Below are positions 33,577-40,015 of a stretch of 40,015 nucleotides of DNA, one piece after another; positions within the stretch are counted from its first letter, which is position 1, and every line of letters starts with the position of its first letter. The notes beneath the pieces were generated by a model. The model was not told the DNA's origin. It worked only from the letters and a program-made list of their open reading frames with translations, and made no database searches. The stretch spans positions 1-40,015 of the forward strand of contig CAJXMR010000024.1 of the NCBI GenBank assembly GCA_913056305.1. The letters are read 5' to 3'. The DNA is from an uncultured Ralstonia sp. (GTDB taxonomy: Bacteria > Pseudomonadota > Gammaproteobacteria > Burkholderiales > Burkholderiaceae). Both the position numbers and the translations under genes were made by a program.

Positions 33577-33805
33577 TGCAAACTCCCCTGAAACGGCATG
33601 GGGACGCTTCCACTCGCGCATCGGCAGTCGGCCCCCCTTGTTGGACTTGGGCGGGCATCATAAAAGGCCCGCCGGCAGGCGCCCATCCCTCATCACGGGG
33701 ATTGGCGTGGAAAGCGCGCTGAAATCTTTTTATATCTGTTGTAGATGACAGCATCGCAGGCCGGCCGCGCGCGGCACGGCACGGGTACCATTCGCGCGCA
33801 CCAAT

Positions 33806-33830
33806 GAAAAACGCCCGCAGAAGCGGGCGT
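33806..33830 (-). terminator. Intrinsic terminator of the repeat-protein gene
   Basis: On the minus strand ACGCCCGC, TTCT, GCGGGCGT is followed by TTTTTC: a textbook intrinsic terminator 25 bp after the stop of the FDxYT-repeat gene. Confidence 0.9.
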
Positions 33831-33854
33831 CTCAGGGGAGTGTGTAGGCGGCGC

Positions 33855-34400
33855 TCAGGCAGCGGCACCTTCGGTGTACGGATCGAACTTGCTACCGGCC
33901 TTGGCACCTTCGGTGTAGCTGTCGAACTTGCCGGCACGGGCCAGTGCACCTTCGGTGTACGGGTCGAACTTGCTGCCAGCCTTGGCGCCTTCCGTGTAGC
34001 TGTCGAACTTGCCGGCGCGGGCCAGGGCACCTTCGGTGTACGGATCGAACTTGCTGCCGGCCTTGGCGCCTTCGGTGTAGCTGTCGAACTTGCCGGCGCG
34101 GGCCAGGGCACCTTCGGTGTACGGGTCGAACTTGCTGCCAGCCTTGGCGCCTTCGGTGTAGCTGTCGAACTTGCCGGCGCGGGCCAGGGCGCCTTGGGTG
34201 TACGGGTCAAACTTGTCGCCAGCCTTGGCGCCTTCGGTGTACGGGTCAAACTTGCTGCCAGCCTTCGCGCCTTGGGTATAGACGTCGAAACGCTCGCCAG
34301 CCTTGGCGCCTTGGCCATAAACGTCGAATTTGGCGGCGGCCAGTGCCGGCACGGTGGCCAGGGCGATCAGGGCGGCGATCAGGGTGCGTTGGGCTTTCAT
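33855..34400 (-). CDS. Secreted FDxYT tandem-repeat protein
   Basis: A 181-residue protein: signal peptide MKAQRTLIAALIALATVPALA, then twelve units of 13 or 14 residues of the form (K/R)FD(V/P/S)Y(T/G)(E/Q)GA(K/L)AG. The early units are 13 residues (FDVYGQGAKAGE, FDVYTQGAKAGS, FDPYTEGAKAGD). The later ones alternate KFDSYTEGAKAGS with KFDPYTEGALARAG to make four 27-residue super-repeats. Nothing else is in the mature protein. The regular acidic/aromatic pattern (D, Y, E in each unit) could bind a metal or form a beta-solenoid-like or extended rod, but no function is known to me. It is a single-gene transcript with its own terminator and an AT-rich upstream region. Confidence 0.9.
   Translation of the reverse strand: MKAQRTLIAALIALATVPALAAAKFDVYGQGAKAGERFDVYTQGAKAGSKFDPYTEGAKAGDKFDPYTQGALARAGKFDSYTEGAKAGSKFDPYTEGALARAGKFDSYTEGAKAGSKFDPYTEGALARAGKFDSYTEGAKAGSKFDPYTEGALARAGKFDSYTEGAKAGSKFDPYTEGAAA
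33867..34190. repeat. Four 81-bp tandem repeats (coding)
   Basis: Units start at 33867, 33948, 34029 and 34110 and differ by a few bases, mostly silent. More degenerate 39-42-bp units continue to about 34330. Near identity of the 81-bp units against the older-looking 39-bp units shows recent expansion by unequal crossover or slippage. Confidence 0.9.
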
Positions 34401-34721
34401 GATGGATCCTCTTCGGTGTCAGGGGCAGCACGTCTGGCAGCAGTCCGATGACTTCCCTAGGACCCTTTTTTCGCTGCGGCGCCGCATTCGATGGACTCAT
34501 CGTAGGACAGCCCGTTCCGACAATAAATGTCGCGACAGACAATTTATTATTGCGATTTCAGAAATTCAGGGAAAACCCGCGCCAGCGCTGGATTTGCGGC
34601 CTCCAGCAAGCGATCACAGCCGTTGAGAAATGAATCGCATGCACGACATTCCGACGCAGGCCCGCCGTGTACGCCTTACGAACACGGGCATTGGTGTGCG
34701 TTTGATGCGGCGCGGGAGAGC
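34401..34721. promoter_or_regulatory. Upstream region of repeat-protein gene with palindrome
   Basis: About 320 bp without a supported gene between the BON-domain gene and the repeat-protein gene. The centre is AT-rich and contains a 10-bp perfect palindrome TGTCGCGACA (34528-34537) flanked by AATAAA and TTTATT, a plausible operator. The repeat gene has GAGGATCC-type purines just before its ATG at 34400. Confidence 0.5.
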
Positions 34722-35264
34722 CTAACGATGCACTTGGGGCCGCCGGATCGACACGTCCACCGTGACGTGCTGGACGTCCGGCAAGTGGCGCAGCGCGTCG
34801 GCCACGTAGTCGATCTGCCGCGCGGAAGCGGCACAGCCCTGCAGGGTGATGAAGCGCCGCTGCACCGTAATCCACAGCGCGCTGTCACGCAGGCGCGGAT
34901 CGTCGTGCAGCCGCTGTTGCGCAGCGGCGGCAATCTCGGGGTCGTATTCGTAGGCGCTGGCGTGGCGGCACTGGCCGGCGTGGTAGCAGCTGTTGCCGCG
35001 CTCGATGCGGTCGTGCGACTGGCCGAGCATCTGCGCCCTGGTCAAGAAGGGCCCCAGCGGCGTGGGGCAGCCTGGCGCGTCCTGGCTGATCTGGAGGAAG
35101 GGATCGTTGAACCAGTTGCGCAGCTCCGGGCCGCTTGCTCCGGCTGGGCTTGATGCCGATGGTGTTTGCGCAAAGGCTGCGAACGGCACCGCCGCGCACA
35201 CTGCAATCTTCAGAAACAAATGCGCACCAGTCCGGCGCGGTGCCTGTGTCACACTCTGCGACAT
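34722..35264 (-). CDS. Secreted BON-domain protein
   Basis: A 180-residue exported protein. The signal segment is HLFLKIAVCAAVPFAAFAQ (about 15-33). A Pro/Ser-rich linker and a cysteine-containing middle part follow (QDAPGCPTPLGPF, GNSCYHAGQCRHASAYEYDPEIA). The C-terminal 70 residues form a BON domain: AAAQQRLHDDPRLRDSALWITVQRRFITLQGCAASARQIDYVADALRHLPDVQHVTVDV. BON domains bind phospholipid or other envelope surfaces, as in OsmY. ATG 35264 gives a signal peptide of normal position. Longer in-frame starts overlap the divergent lipoprotein gene and are rejected. Role probably envelope stress or maintenance. Confidence 0.82.
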   Translation of the reverse strand: MSQSVTQAPRRTGAHLFLKIAVCAAVPFAAFAQTPSASSPAGASGPELRNWFNDPFLQISQDAPGCPTPLGPFLTRAQMLGQSHDRIERGNSCYHAGQCRHASAYEYDPEIAAAAQQRLHDDPRLRDSALWITVQRRFITLQGCAASARQIDYVADALRHLPDVQHVTVDVSIRRPQVHR

Positions 35265-35322
35265 TCTGGGCTGGTGCCCGCTGCCAGCCGCTACACGATC
35301 CGCTTGCCTCGCCTTGACGAAC

Positions 35323-35490
35323 ATGAAACGCCTCTTTTCGGGATTGTCCCTGCTTGCCGCTGCGCTGCTCTCTGGTTGCGGCGTAGCCGCGGCGCCCTGC
35401 CGGGTCGCCTCGGCCGGCCTGAAGATGGTGCCGCTGGTCGGCCACGTTGCCGCCGCGCCGACGGATGCGTGCGCGGACATCATTGACTGA
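35323..35490 (+). CDS. Tiny lipoprotein, DUF6726-like
   Basis: A 55-residue protein MKRLFSGLSLLAAALLSGCGVAAAP... with a clear lipobox (LLSG-C18 or so). The mature part, CRVASAGLKMVPLVGHVAAAPTDACADIID, matches in pattern the short lipoproteins I recall as DUF6726 from Ralstonia and Burkholderia. It has two cysteines in the mature segment besides the lipid-modified one. The gene starts 58 bp from the divergent BON-domain gene; the ribosome-binding site is weak. Function unknown. Confidence 0.78.
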   Translation: MKRLFSGLSLLAAALLSGCGVAAAPCRVASAGLKMVPLVGHVAAAPTDACADIID

Positions 35491-35499
35491 TAGCGCTGC

Positions 35500-36051
35500 T
35501 TACAGCTCCCGCTGCATCAGTGCGATGTCCAACCACCGGTCAAACTTGTAGCCAACCTTGGTCAGCACCCCCACCTCGCGGAAGCCGCAGCGCGCGTGCA
35601 GGCGCATCGACCCGGGGTTCTCCTTGCCACCGCCGACCACGGCCACCATCTGCTTGAACCCGCGCGCCGTGCATTCGCGTACCAGCGCTTCCAGAAGCAG
35701 CGTGCCGACGCCCCGCCCCTGCGCGGCAGTATCCAGGTAGATCGAATCCTCCACCGTATTCCGGTAGGCCGGGCGGGCGCGGTGCGGGCCGGCGTAGGCG
35801 TAGCCGAGCAGTTCGCCGTCGGCCTCGGCCACAACGTAGGGCATGCCTGCGTCCTGCAGCGTTTGGAAACGGCGCGTCATTTCGGCCAGATCAGGCGGGT
35901 CGATCTCGAAGCTGGCGGTGCCGGTGCGCACGTTGTGGGCATAGATCAGGACGATCGCCGGCAGATCGACGAGGTTGGCGGGCCGGATGACGACGGCGTC
36001 AATGGCGGAAGCGGAAGCTGCAGAAACGGCGGCGGACGATGCGGAGGACAT
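35500..36051 (-). CDS. GNAT N-acetyltransferase, phosphinothricin acetyltransferase-like
   Basis: A 183-residue GNAT-fold enzyme. IRPANLVDLPAIVLIYAHNVRTGTASFEIDPP at the start, YAGPHRARPAYRNTVEDSIYLDTAAQGRGVGTLLLEALV with the acetyl-CoA loop QGRGVG, and GGGKENPGSMRLHARCGFREVGVLTKVGYKFDRWLDIALMQREL at the end are the hallmarks of the Pat/Bar subfamily. Members acetylate phosphinothricin, methionine sulfoximine or related amines. The native substrate here is unknown. ATG 36051 is chosen; in-frame starts at 36078 and 36129 have no better ribosome-binding site and would add residues outside the fold. An Ala/Ser-rich lead of about 18 residues precedes the domain. Confidence 0.88.
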   Translation of the reverse strand: MSSASSAAVSAASASAIDAVVIRPANLVDLPAIVLIYAHNVRTGTASFEIDPPDLAEMTRRFQTLQDAGMPYVVAEADGELLGYAYAGPHRARPAYRNTVEDSIYLDTAAQGRGVGTLLLEALVRECTARGFKQMVAVVGGGKENPGSMRLHARCGFREVGVLTKVGYKFDRWLDIALMQREL

Positions 36052-36205
36052 GGTGGTCAGCAGGAAGGCGCGCGACATGCGCAAGCAGGCGTGGCAACCA
36101 TTGTCATGCCAAACACAGGCGATGCGCACGCCACTTGATCCCGCATCGTGACATGTCTATCGGACAACGCCGGAATGCGGTACCTTGGCAGCCGCACGCC
36201 GCCCC

Positions 36206-37204
36206 ATGCCGCTGCGCTCTCTCATGCACGATCTCTTTCCCCTGATTGCCGAATACGGCGTGTTCGCTGTCTTTGCCAGCGTTTTCCTGACACAGGCCGG
36301 TGCCCCGCTGCCCGCGGTCCCGACCCTGCTGGTGGCCGGTGCGCTCAGCGCCACCGGCACCCTGCATTGGATGGAGCTGCTGCCTGCCGCCCTCACTGGC
36401 GCGCTGCTCGGCGATGCCATCTGGTACCTGGCGGGCCAGCGCTACGGGCGCCACGTGATGGCGCTGCTGTGCCGGCTGTCGCTGTCGCCGGATTCATGCG
36501 TGCGGCGCACGCGCTCGCAGTTCGAGCGCTGGGGCGCGCCGATGCTGCTGATCGCCAAGTTCGTGCCAGGGCTTTCGACGGTGTCGTCGGCGCTGCTGGG
36601 CACCACGCGCACGCCGTTCGGCACCTTCGCCTGGTACGACCTGCTCGGCTCGGCGCTGTGGGCGGGCGCCTGGATGCTGCTCGGCCGCTTCGCACACAAC
36701 AGCATCGACCAGGCGCTCACGCAGCTTGATCAGCTCGGTTCGCAGGCCATTGTGCTGGTGATCGTGCTGATCGCCCTGTATGTGGCGGGGCGCTGGCTGC
36801 AGCGCTGGCGCTTTCGCAAGATGCTGGAGATGGCGCGCATCAGCCCCGACGAGCTGCATGCGCTGATCACATCGGGCTCGGCGCCGGTCATCATCGACGT
36901 GCGTGCCGACAGCTCGCGGCAGATGCAGCCGCAGCGCATTCCGGGTGCGATGCTCTACGACATGTCGAGCAAGGACAACGCCATCGAGATCGACGGCCCC
37001 GACCGCGAAATCATCATCTACTGCGCCTGCCCCAACGAGGCCTCCGCCGTGGTGCTGGCGCGCACGCTGATGGGCCGTGGCTTCAAGCGCGTGCGGCCGC
37101 TGCATGGCGGCATCGACGCGTGGGTCGCACGTGGCTATGGCGTGGAACATGTGGTGGCCGTCACGCCCGCCATGTTGGAGACAGCAGAGGCGATCGGGCA
37201 TTGA
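36206..37204 (+). CDS. DedA-family membrane protein fused to rhodanese domain
   Basis: A 332-residue fusion. Residues about 1-205 are a DedA/SNARE-associated membrane domain: LTQAGAPLPAVPTLLVAGAL, LGDAIWYLAGQRYG, FERWGAPMLLIAKFVPGLSTVSSALLG and a closing helix (VLVIVLIALYVAGRW). Residues about 220-325 are a rhodanese domain with SGSAPVIIDVRADSSR and the active-site loop IIYCACPNEASA. DedA proteins are linked to lipid flipping, proton-motive force and envelope integrity. Fused rhodanese domains may bind sulfur carriers or sense redox state. Both domains look intact, including the loop cysteine. ATG 36206 is used; TTG 36185 and ATG 36224 are alternatives. It is divergent from the GNAT gene. Confidence 0.9.
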   Translation: MPLRSLMHDLFPLIAEYGVFAVFASVFLTQAGAPLPAVPTLLVAGALSATGTLHWMELLPAALTGALLGDAIWYLAGQRYGRHVMALLCRLSLSPDSCVRRTRSQFERWGAPMLLIAKFVPGLSTVSSALLGTTRTPFGTFAWYDLLGSALWAGAWMLLGRFAHNSIDQALTQLDQLGSQAIVLVIVLIALYVAGRWLQRWRFRKMLEMARISPDELHALITSGSAPVIIDVRADSSRQMQPQRIPGAMLYDMSSKDNAIEIDGPDREIIIYCACPNEASAVVLARTLMGRGFKRVRPLHGGIDAWVARGYGVEHVVAVTPAMLETAEAIGH

Positions 37205-37443
37205 TGCCGGGCATTTGACGTTTGGCTACGGAGCTTGCAGCGCTCCGTTGACATTTGGCCGCCATCGCGCAAATTTCGTTTAAATCAGAAATAAACAAAA
37301 CAAAATTCAACCTGAATGACGCGCATGCGCGTGCTACGGTTCAAACCATCGATCTGCACTGGTGCGCAACGGATTGCCCGCACGCCCTGAAGGGGGTTTA
37401 GCGCTAGGCCGGACGCCGCCACTGCATCGCCCCTCCCCTCTCG
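37205..37443 (+). promoter_or_regulatory. AT-rich promoter region of secreted-protein pair
   Basis: A markedly AT-rich block (about 37268-37312) precedes a GCGCATGCGC palindrome near 37322-37331. No gene is visible. The AT-rich block is the only candidate promoter for the two secreted-protein genes that follow. Confidence 0.45.
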
Positions 37444-38313
37444 ATGGAACTTGCCATGCGACGCGTCTTCTACCCACTGCTGGCTACAGCAGCGCTTTTC
37501 CTCCTGAACATCGGCCCTGCCACGGCGGCCCCCAAACCCGCTCCCTGCACAGGTTGCTACGCCATCTTCTTCGGCAACGGCATTGGCTACAGCGACGCGG
37601 CCTGGTGGGACAACGACCGCGAAGAGATCGCCCGCCTCATCGGCAACACCTACAACGGCAAGCGCATCGTCTACGGCAATGCGGTCAACCCAAGTGGTGA
37701 CGACATGGCCTTCTTTCGTGCACTCCAGCAGAAGATCGCCGAGCAGCCCGGCGGCCTGCCGTGGGAACTGATCGCGCGCATAACGTTGCGCGTGCTGCCT
37801 CCGACCGACAACCCGCTCATCGAGGGCATGCGTGCATCGATCGATGATCTGGTGCGCAACACGTTTACGCCCAAGAACACCGATCGCACCTACATCGACG
37901 ACCGCGTCATCAAGCAAGTGGCTGCCCTGCGCGAGGCCATCGTGACGAAGCAGCAGCGCGTGGTGCTGGTGGGGAACTCGCAGGGCACGCTGTACGCCAA
38001 TTCAGACTACCGCCTGCTCGACAAGGACGCGGGCGTTCCCAAGGGGCGGCTGAAGCTGGCATCGATCGCGTCGGTGGCTGATTCGGTGGCAGGCAACGGC
38101 CGGTACGTCACGCTGAAGAATGACGATATGGTCAACTACGTACGCCTGCTGTTCTGGAACACGCTGCCCGGCAATATCTGGCAGCCAAGAAACCCGAAGG
38201 ACGATCTGGGCCACGGTTTCGGCGCCACCTACATGGCCGAAAACACCCCCACACGGGCAGCGATCCGGGAGATGATCCAGGCTTCGCTGGGCGATCTGGC
38301 CGCGACCCCTTAA
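37444..38313 (+). CDS. Secreted protein with serine-hydrolase-like motifs
   Basis: A 289-residue exported protein: signal peptide MRRVFYPLLATAALFLLNIGPATA (starting at residue 5; ATG 37456 is an equally good start), then CTGCYAIFFGNGIGYSDAAWW with a possible disulphide or metal pair (C35, C38). RVVLVGNSQGTLYAN holds a GxSxG nucleophile elbow (S179). DDLGHGFGATYM (H257) resembles the DHxF/GxxY ending of extracellular lipases and esterases, and an aspartate near 213 could complete the triad. I do not recognise a named family. The next gene is 22 bp downstream and also secreted, so they may act together. Confidence 0.75.
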   Translation: MELAMRRVFYPLLATAALFLLNIGPATAAPKPAPCTGCYAIFFGNGIGYSDAAWWDNDREEIARLIGNTYNGKRIVYGNAVNPSGDDMAFFRALQQKIAEQPGGLPWELIARITLRVLPPTDNPLIEGMRASIDDLVRNTFTPKNTDRTYIDDRVIKQVAALREAIVTKQQRVVLVGNSQGTLYANSDYRLLDKDAGVPKGRLKLASIASVADSVAGNGRYVTLKNDDMVNYVRLLFWNTLPGNIWQPRNPKDDLGHGFGATYMAENTPTRAAIREMIQASLGDLAATP

Positions 38314-38335
38314 CCCGTCCAACGAGGCGAATCTC

Positions 38336-38923
38336 ATGCAGATGCGCTATGCACTGGCGGTGGCTGTCGGCGCGGTTGCTGTGGGGATCGTGATGTTCCT
38401 GGCGGCTTCGCACGAGCCATCGCAGCAACAGCCTGCGGAGGCGACCACAGCGCCATCGATCGTCGCGGCACGCACCGATACGCCGCAGCGCATGCTGCGC
38501 CCCCACATCGGCGCCGTGCCGGACGATACCGGAAAATTCGGCGTCAAATCGACCGACTTTGACGGCACCATCGCCGGCACCGACGCCAACCACAACGGTG
38601 TGCGTGACGACATCGAGCGCCACATCGCCAGCACCTATGCGGATGCAGGCCAGCGTGCCGCGATGATGCAGTTCGCGGCCGCGCAGCAAGCGGTGATCCT
38701 GCAAGGCACCACCCCGGAGGGCGCCGCCCAGGCCACCGAAGACCTACTGCAATCGCTGGCCTGCCTGCGTGAGCGCGTCGGCGCCAACTACGTCAATGCC
38801 AGCCGCGACGTGCTGGCCATGATGCTCAATACGGAAGATCGTTTCCGCGCGTATGCAGTGGCGAAAACCAACCAGGAGGGCCAGCTGTACTACGCCTATC
38901 AGGGCAGCCAACCCTGCGTTTGA
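38336..38923 (+). CDS. Secreted or membrane-anchored protein with calcium-loop motif
   Basis: A 195-residue protein with an N-terminal hydrophobic segment (ALAVAVGAVAVGIVMFLAAS, about 6-25) that is a signal peptide or anchor. A Gln/Ala/Thr-rich linker follows, and then a loop DANHNGVRDD (83-92) that fits the D-x-N-x-N-G-x-x-D calcium-binding pattern of EF-hand and thrombospondin type 3 repeats. The rest is helical, with cysteines in SLACLRERVG and GSQPCV that could pair. Function unknown. It is directly downstream of the hydrolase-like gene and probably its partner. Confidence 0.75.
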   Translation: MQMRYALAVAVGAVAVGIVMFLAASHEPSQQQPAEATTAPSIVAARTDTPQRMLRPHIGAVPDDTGKFGVKSTDFDGTIAGTDANHNGVRDDIERHIASTYADAGQRAAMMQFAAAQQAVILQGTTPEGAAQATEDLLQSLACLRERVGANYVNASRDVLAMMLNTEDRFRAYAVAKTNQEGQLYYAYQGSQPCV

Positions 38924-38950
38924 GCGCGCCGCACAGAAGCGCGCGCAAAA

Positions 38951-38976
38951 ACAAAAAGCGCACCTCTCGGTGCGCT
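38951..38976 (-). terminator. Intrinsic terminator on minus strand
   Basis: AGCGCACC, loop, GGTGCGCT read on the minus strand is followed by TTTTTGTTTTT. It can end a minus-strand transcript coming from fliK and may also fold on the plus strand after the secreted-protein pair. Confidence 0.82.
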
Positions 38977-39278
38977 CTCCCGTAAGTACGGCAAACATGC
39001 GGTGCGCCAGCCCCCCGGCTCGGACACCCCGCATCGGTCCGTGTGCATCCGCCCAAGGACGGATGTGGCGAAATGATCCCCGTTTGATCCCTTCTTCGCC
39101 AGTCGGACTTGACCCCCTTGTTATTCATTTGCAACGCTGCCGCATCAAACGTATGCGCGGCGAGCTCGCGTTGTGATTTCCCGTCCTTCTTTTGTGGCCT
39201 TGCGGCTGGCCATTTTTGCGTGGTACTCCTGCGTACTAACGGCAGCGTCGCGTCGAACTTTAGGCGCCGCCCCAATCG
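38977..39278. other. Intergenic stretch downstream of fliK
   Basis: About 300 bp between the terminator and the fliK stop codon. I see no supported gene in it: open frames are antisense shadows of each other, without ribosome-binding sites or familiar sequence. Confidence 0.5.
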
Positions 39279-40015
39279 TCAGGCAAATGTATCGATCGCA
39301 CCTTCGTGGCTGGAAACACGGCGCGGTGCCGCCGTCACCGTATCGGGGCGGTCTTGCGAGCCGCTGCTGCCATAACGACTGCCACTCCCCCCGTTGCCCG
39401 AACCGCTACCTTGGTTTTGCGCCGACGAGCCCTGCGATGCGTTCTGCTGCTGGCTGAAGTCGCCCGTGCTGACTGACGTTTGCGCAAGCTGCATCCCGCC
39501 TTGCTGCATGGCGTCGCGCAGGCGCGGCATGGCGTCCTGCACGAGTTCGGCCACGGCCTGGTGCTGGCAGACAAAGCTCGCGTTGACGGCGCCGTTGTCC
39601 ACTTCCAGCTTGACGTGCATGCCGCCCAGTTCGGCCGGATTCAACTGCAGTTCGGCCGACGATTGGCGATGTACTTGCATGAAGGCGAGCTGGCTGGCCA
39701 TGCTCTGCGGCCACGCGGCATCGCCAAAGGTGGGCAGCGTGTGGACTTGTTGCGGCGTGATCGATGCCCCAGCCGCTGCGCCTGCGTTGGCACCGCCCAC
39801 CGCAAAGGTAGGCGCGGCCATGCCCGCGTCGCCAGTGGCGCGCGACAGCACGCCCTGGAACTGCATGCCGTTGCCCTGCGCGTTGGATTGCGTGCCAGAG
39901 TTATCGGTGTTGCCGGTGTTGCCACCATTGCTGGCGTGGCTGGTGGCATCGGTTACGGCGGCGGCGGCCGGTTGCGCGGGGGCGTTGTGTGCGCTCAGAT
40001 CGCGGCGCGGCAGGC
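39279..40015 (-). CDS. fliK: Flagellar hook-length control protein FliK, C-terminal part
   Basis: The frame is open from the window edge to the stop at 39279, so 245 codons of the C-terminal part are present and the start lies outside. The FliK core is clear: WPQSMASQLAFMQVHRQSSAELQLNPAELGGMHVKLEVDNGAVNASFVCQHQAVAELVQDAMPRLRDAMQQGGMQLAQTSVSTGDF. LNPAELGxxxVxL is the signature of the domain that interacts with FlhB to switch export from hook to filament subunits. The sequence before it (Asn/Gly/Thr-rich, such as NGGNTGNTDNSG) and after it (Gln/Ser/Gly-rich) is low-complexity, normal for FliK. The rest of the flagellar operon is expected beyond 40015. Confidence 0.92.
   Translation of the reverse strand, partial: LPRRDLSAHNAPAQPAAAAVTDATSHASNGGNTGNTDNSGTQSNAQGNGMQFQGVLSRATGDAGMAAPTFAVGGANAGAAAGASITPQQVHTLPTFGDAAWPQSMASQLAFMQVHRQSSAELQLNPAELGGMHVKLEVDNGAVNASFVCQHQAVAELVQDAMPRLRDAMQQGGMQLAQTSVSTGDFSQQQNASQGSSAQNQGSGSGNGGSGSRYGSSGSQDRPDTVTAAPRRVSSHEGAIDTFA

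Noticed and set aside
33867..34330. Regular repeats resembling a CRISPR array
   Set aside because: The repeats are continuous without unique spacers, keep one open frame with a signal peptide, and encode a periodic protein. There are no cas genes.

Overview
The window looks like a piece of a high-GC betaproteobacterial genome, most likely Ralstonia or a close relative. The reasons are the Burkholderia/Ralstonia-type porin, the frequent LysR, IclR and MHS-transporter genes, a short DUF6726-like lipoprotein, an FDxYT-repeat secreted protein of a kind I recall from Ralstonia/Cupriavidus, and a siderophore locus a few kb from fliK. That last arrangement recalls the secondary replicon of Ralstonia. 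The assignment is inference; there is no rRNA or tRNA gene in the window to anchor it.

Left part (1-4460): a quinate/shikimate utilisation module. It holds the start of an MHS-type transporter, an IclR regulator, a divergent 3-dehydroshikimate dehydratase fused to an HPPD-like domain, and a porin. Three copies of one palindromic motif (GCGNNCGAT-N-ATCGNNCGC type) lie upstream of the transporter, in the regulator/enzyme divergent region and upstream of the porin. This suggests a small IclR regulon. Next (4701-8665) comes a cassette made of a LysR regulator, a ModA-like periplasmic protein and a tricarballylate/citrate-type MFS transporter. It is bracketed by two IS5-family remnants that share terminal inverted repeats: one keeps a transposase fragment, the other is a 98-bp MITE-like element. 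A perfect LysR-type operator (8-bp arms, 11-bp spacer) precedes the transporter.

Middle part (9082-16509): a less GC-rich acyltransferase gene, a small unknown gene under two LexA boxes, a LysR/LysE pair, a DUF2946 gene followed by a frameshifted TonB-dependent copper receptor, an HdeD-like membrane protein and a phosphoribosyltransferase.

Core (16586-27425): a Fur-boxed, tightly packed siderophore operon. In order it encodes a TonB receptor, a SbnH/PvsE-like PLP decarboxylase, a SbnA-like cysteine-synthase-fold enzyme, an octopine/nopaline-type opine dehydrogenase, one IucA/IucC (NIS) synthetase, an MFS exporter, a class V aminotransferase-fold enzyme and a short ParB/Srx-fold protein resembling the serine-kinase half of SbnI. 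A complete route to L-2,3-diaminopropionate can be read from this: serine to phosphoserine, to an opine-like Glu adduct, to Dap. In this reading the opine dehydrogenase replaces SbnB. Only one NIS synthetase and no SbnG citrate synthase are present, so the product should differ from staphyloferrin B. This is the best candidate for an undescribed system. A fosmidomycin-resistance-type MFS gene converges on the operon.

Right part (28678-40015): a small unknown gene with a strong terminator; a minus-strand group of an AI-2E-family protein, a DUF1345 protein, a lipoprotein and a CPBP-family protease with a large N-terminal soluble domain; a secreted protein built of 12 FDxYT repeats; a BON-domain protein divergent from a tiny lipoprotein; a GNAT acetyltransferase; a DedA-rhodanese fusion; two consecutive secreted proteins of unknown role (a GxSxG hydrolase-like protein and one with a calcium-loop motif); and the C-terminal end of fliK running off the window.
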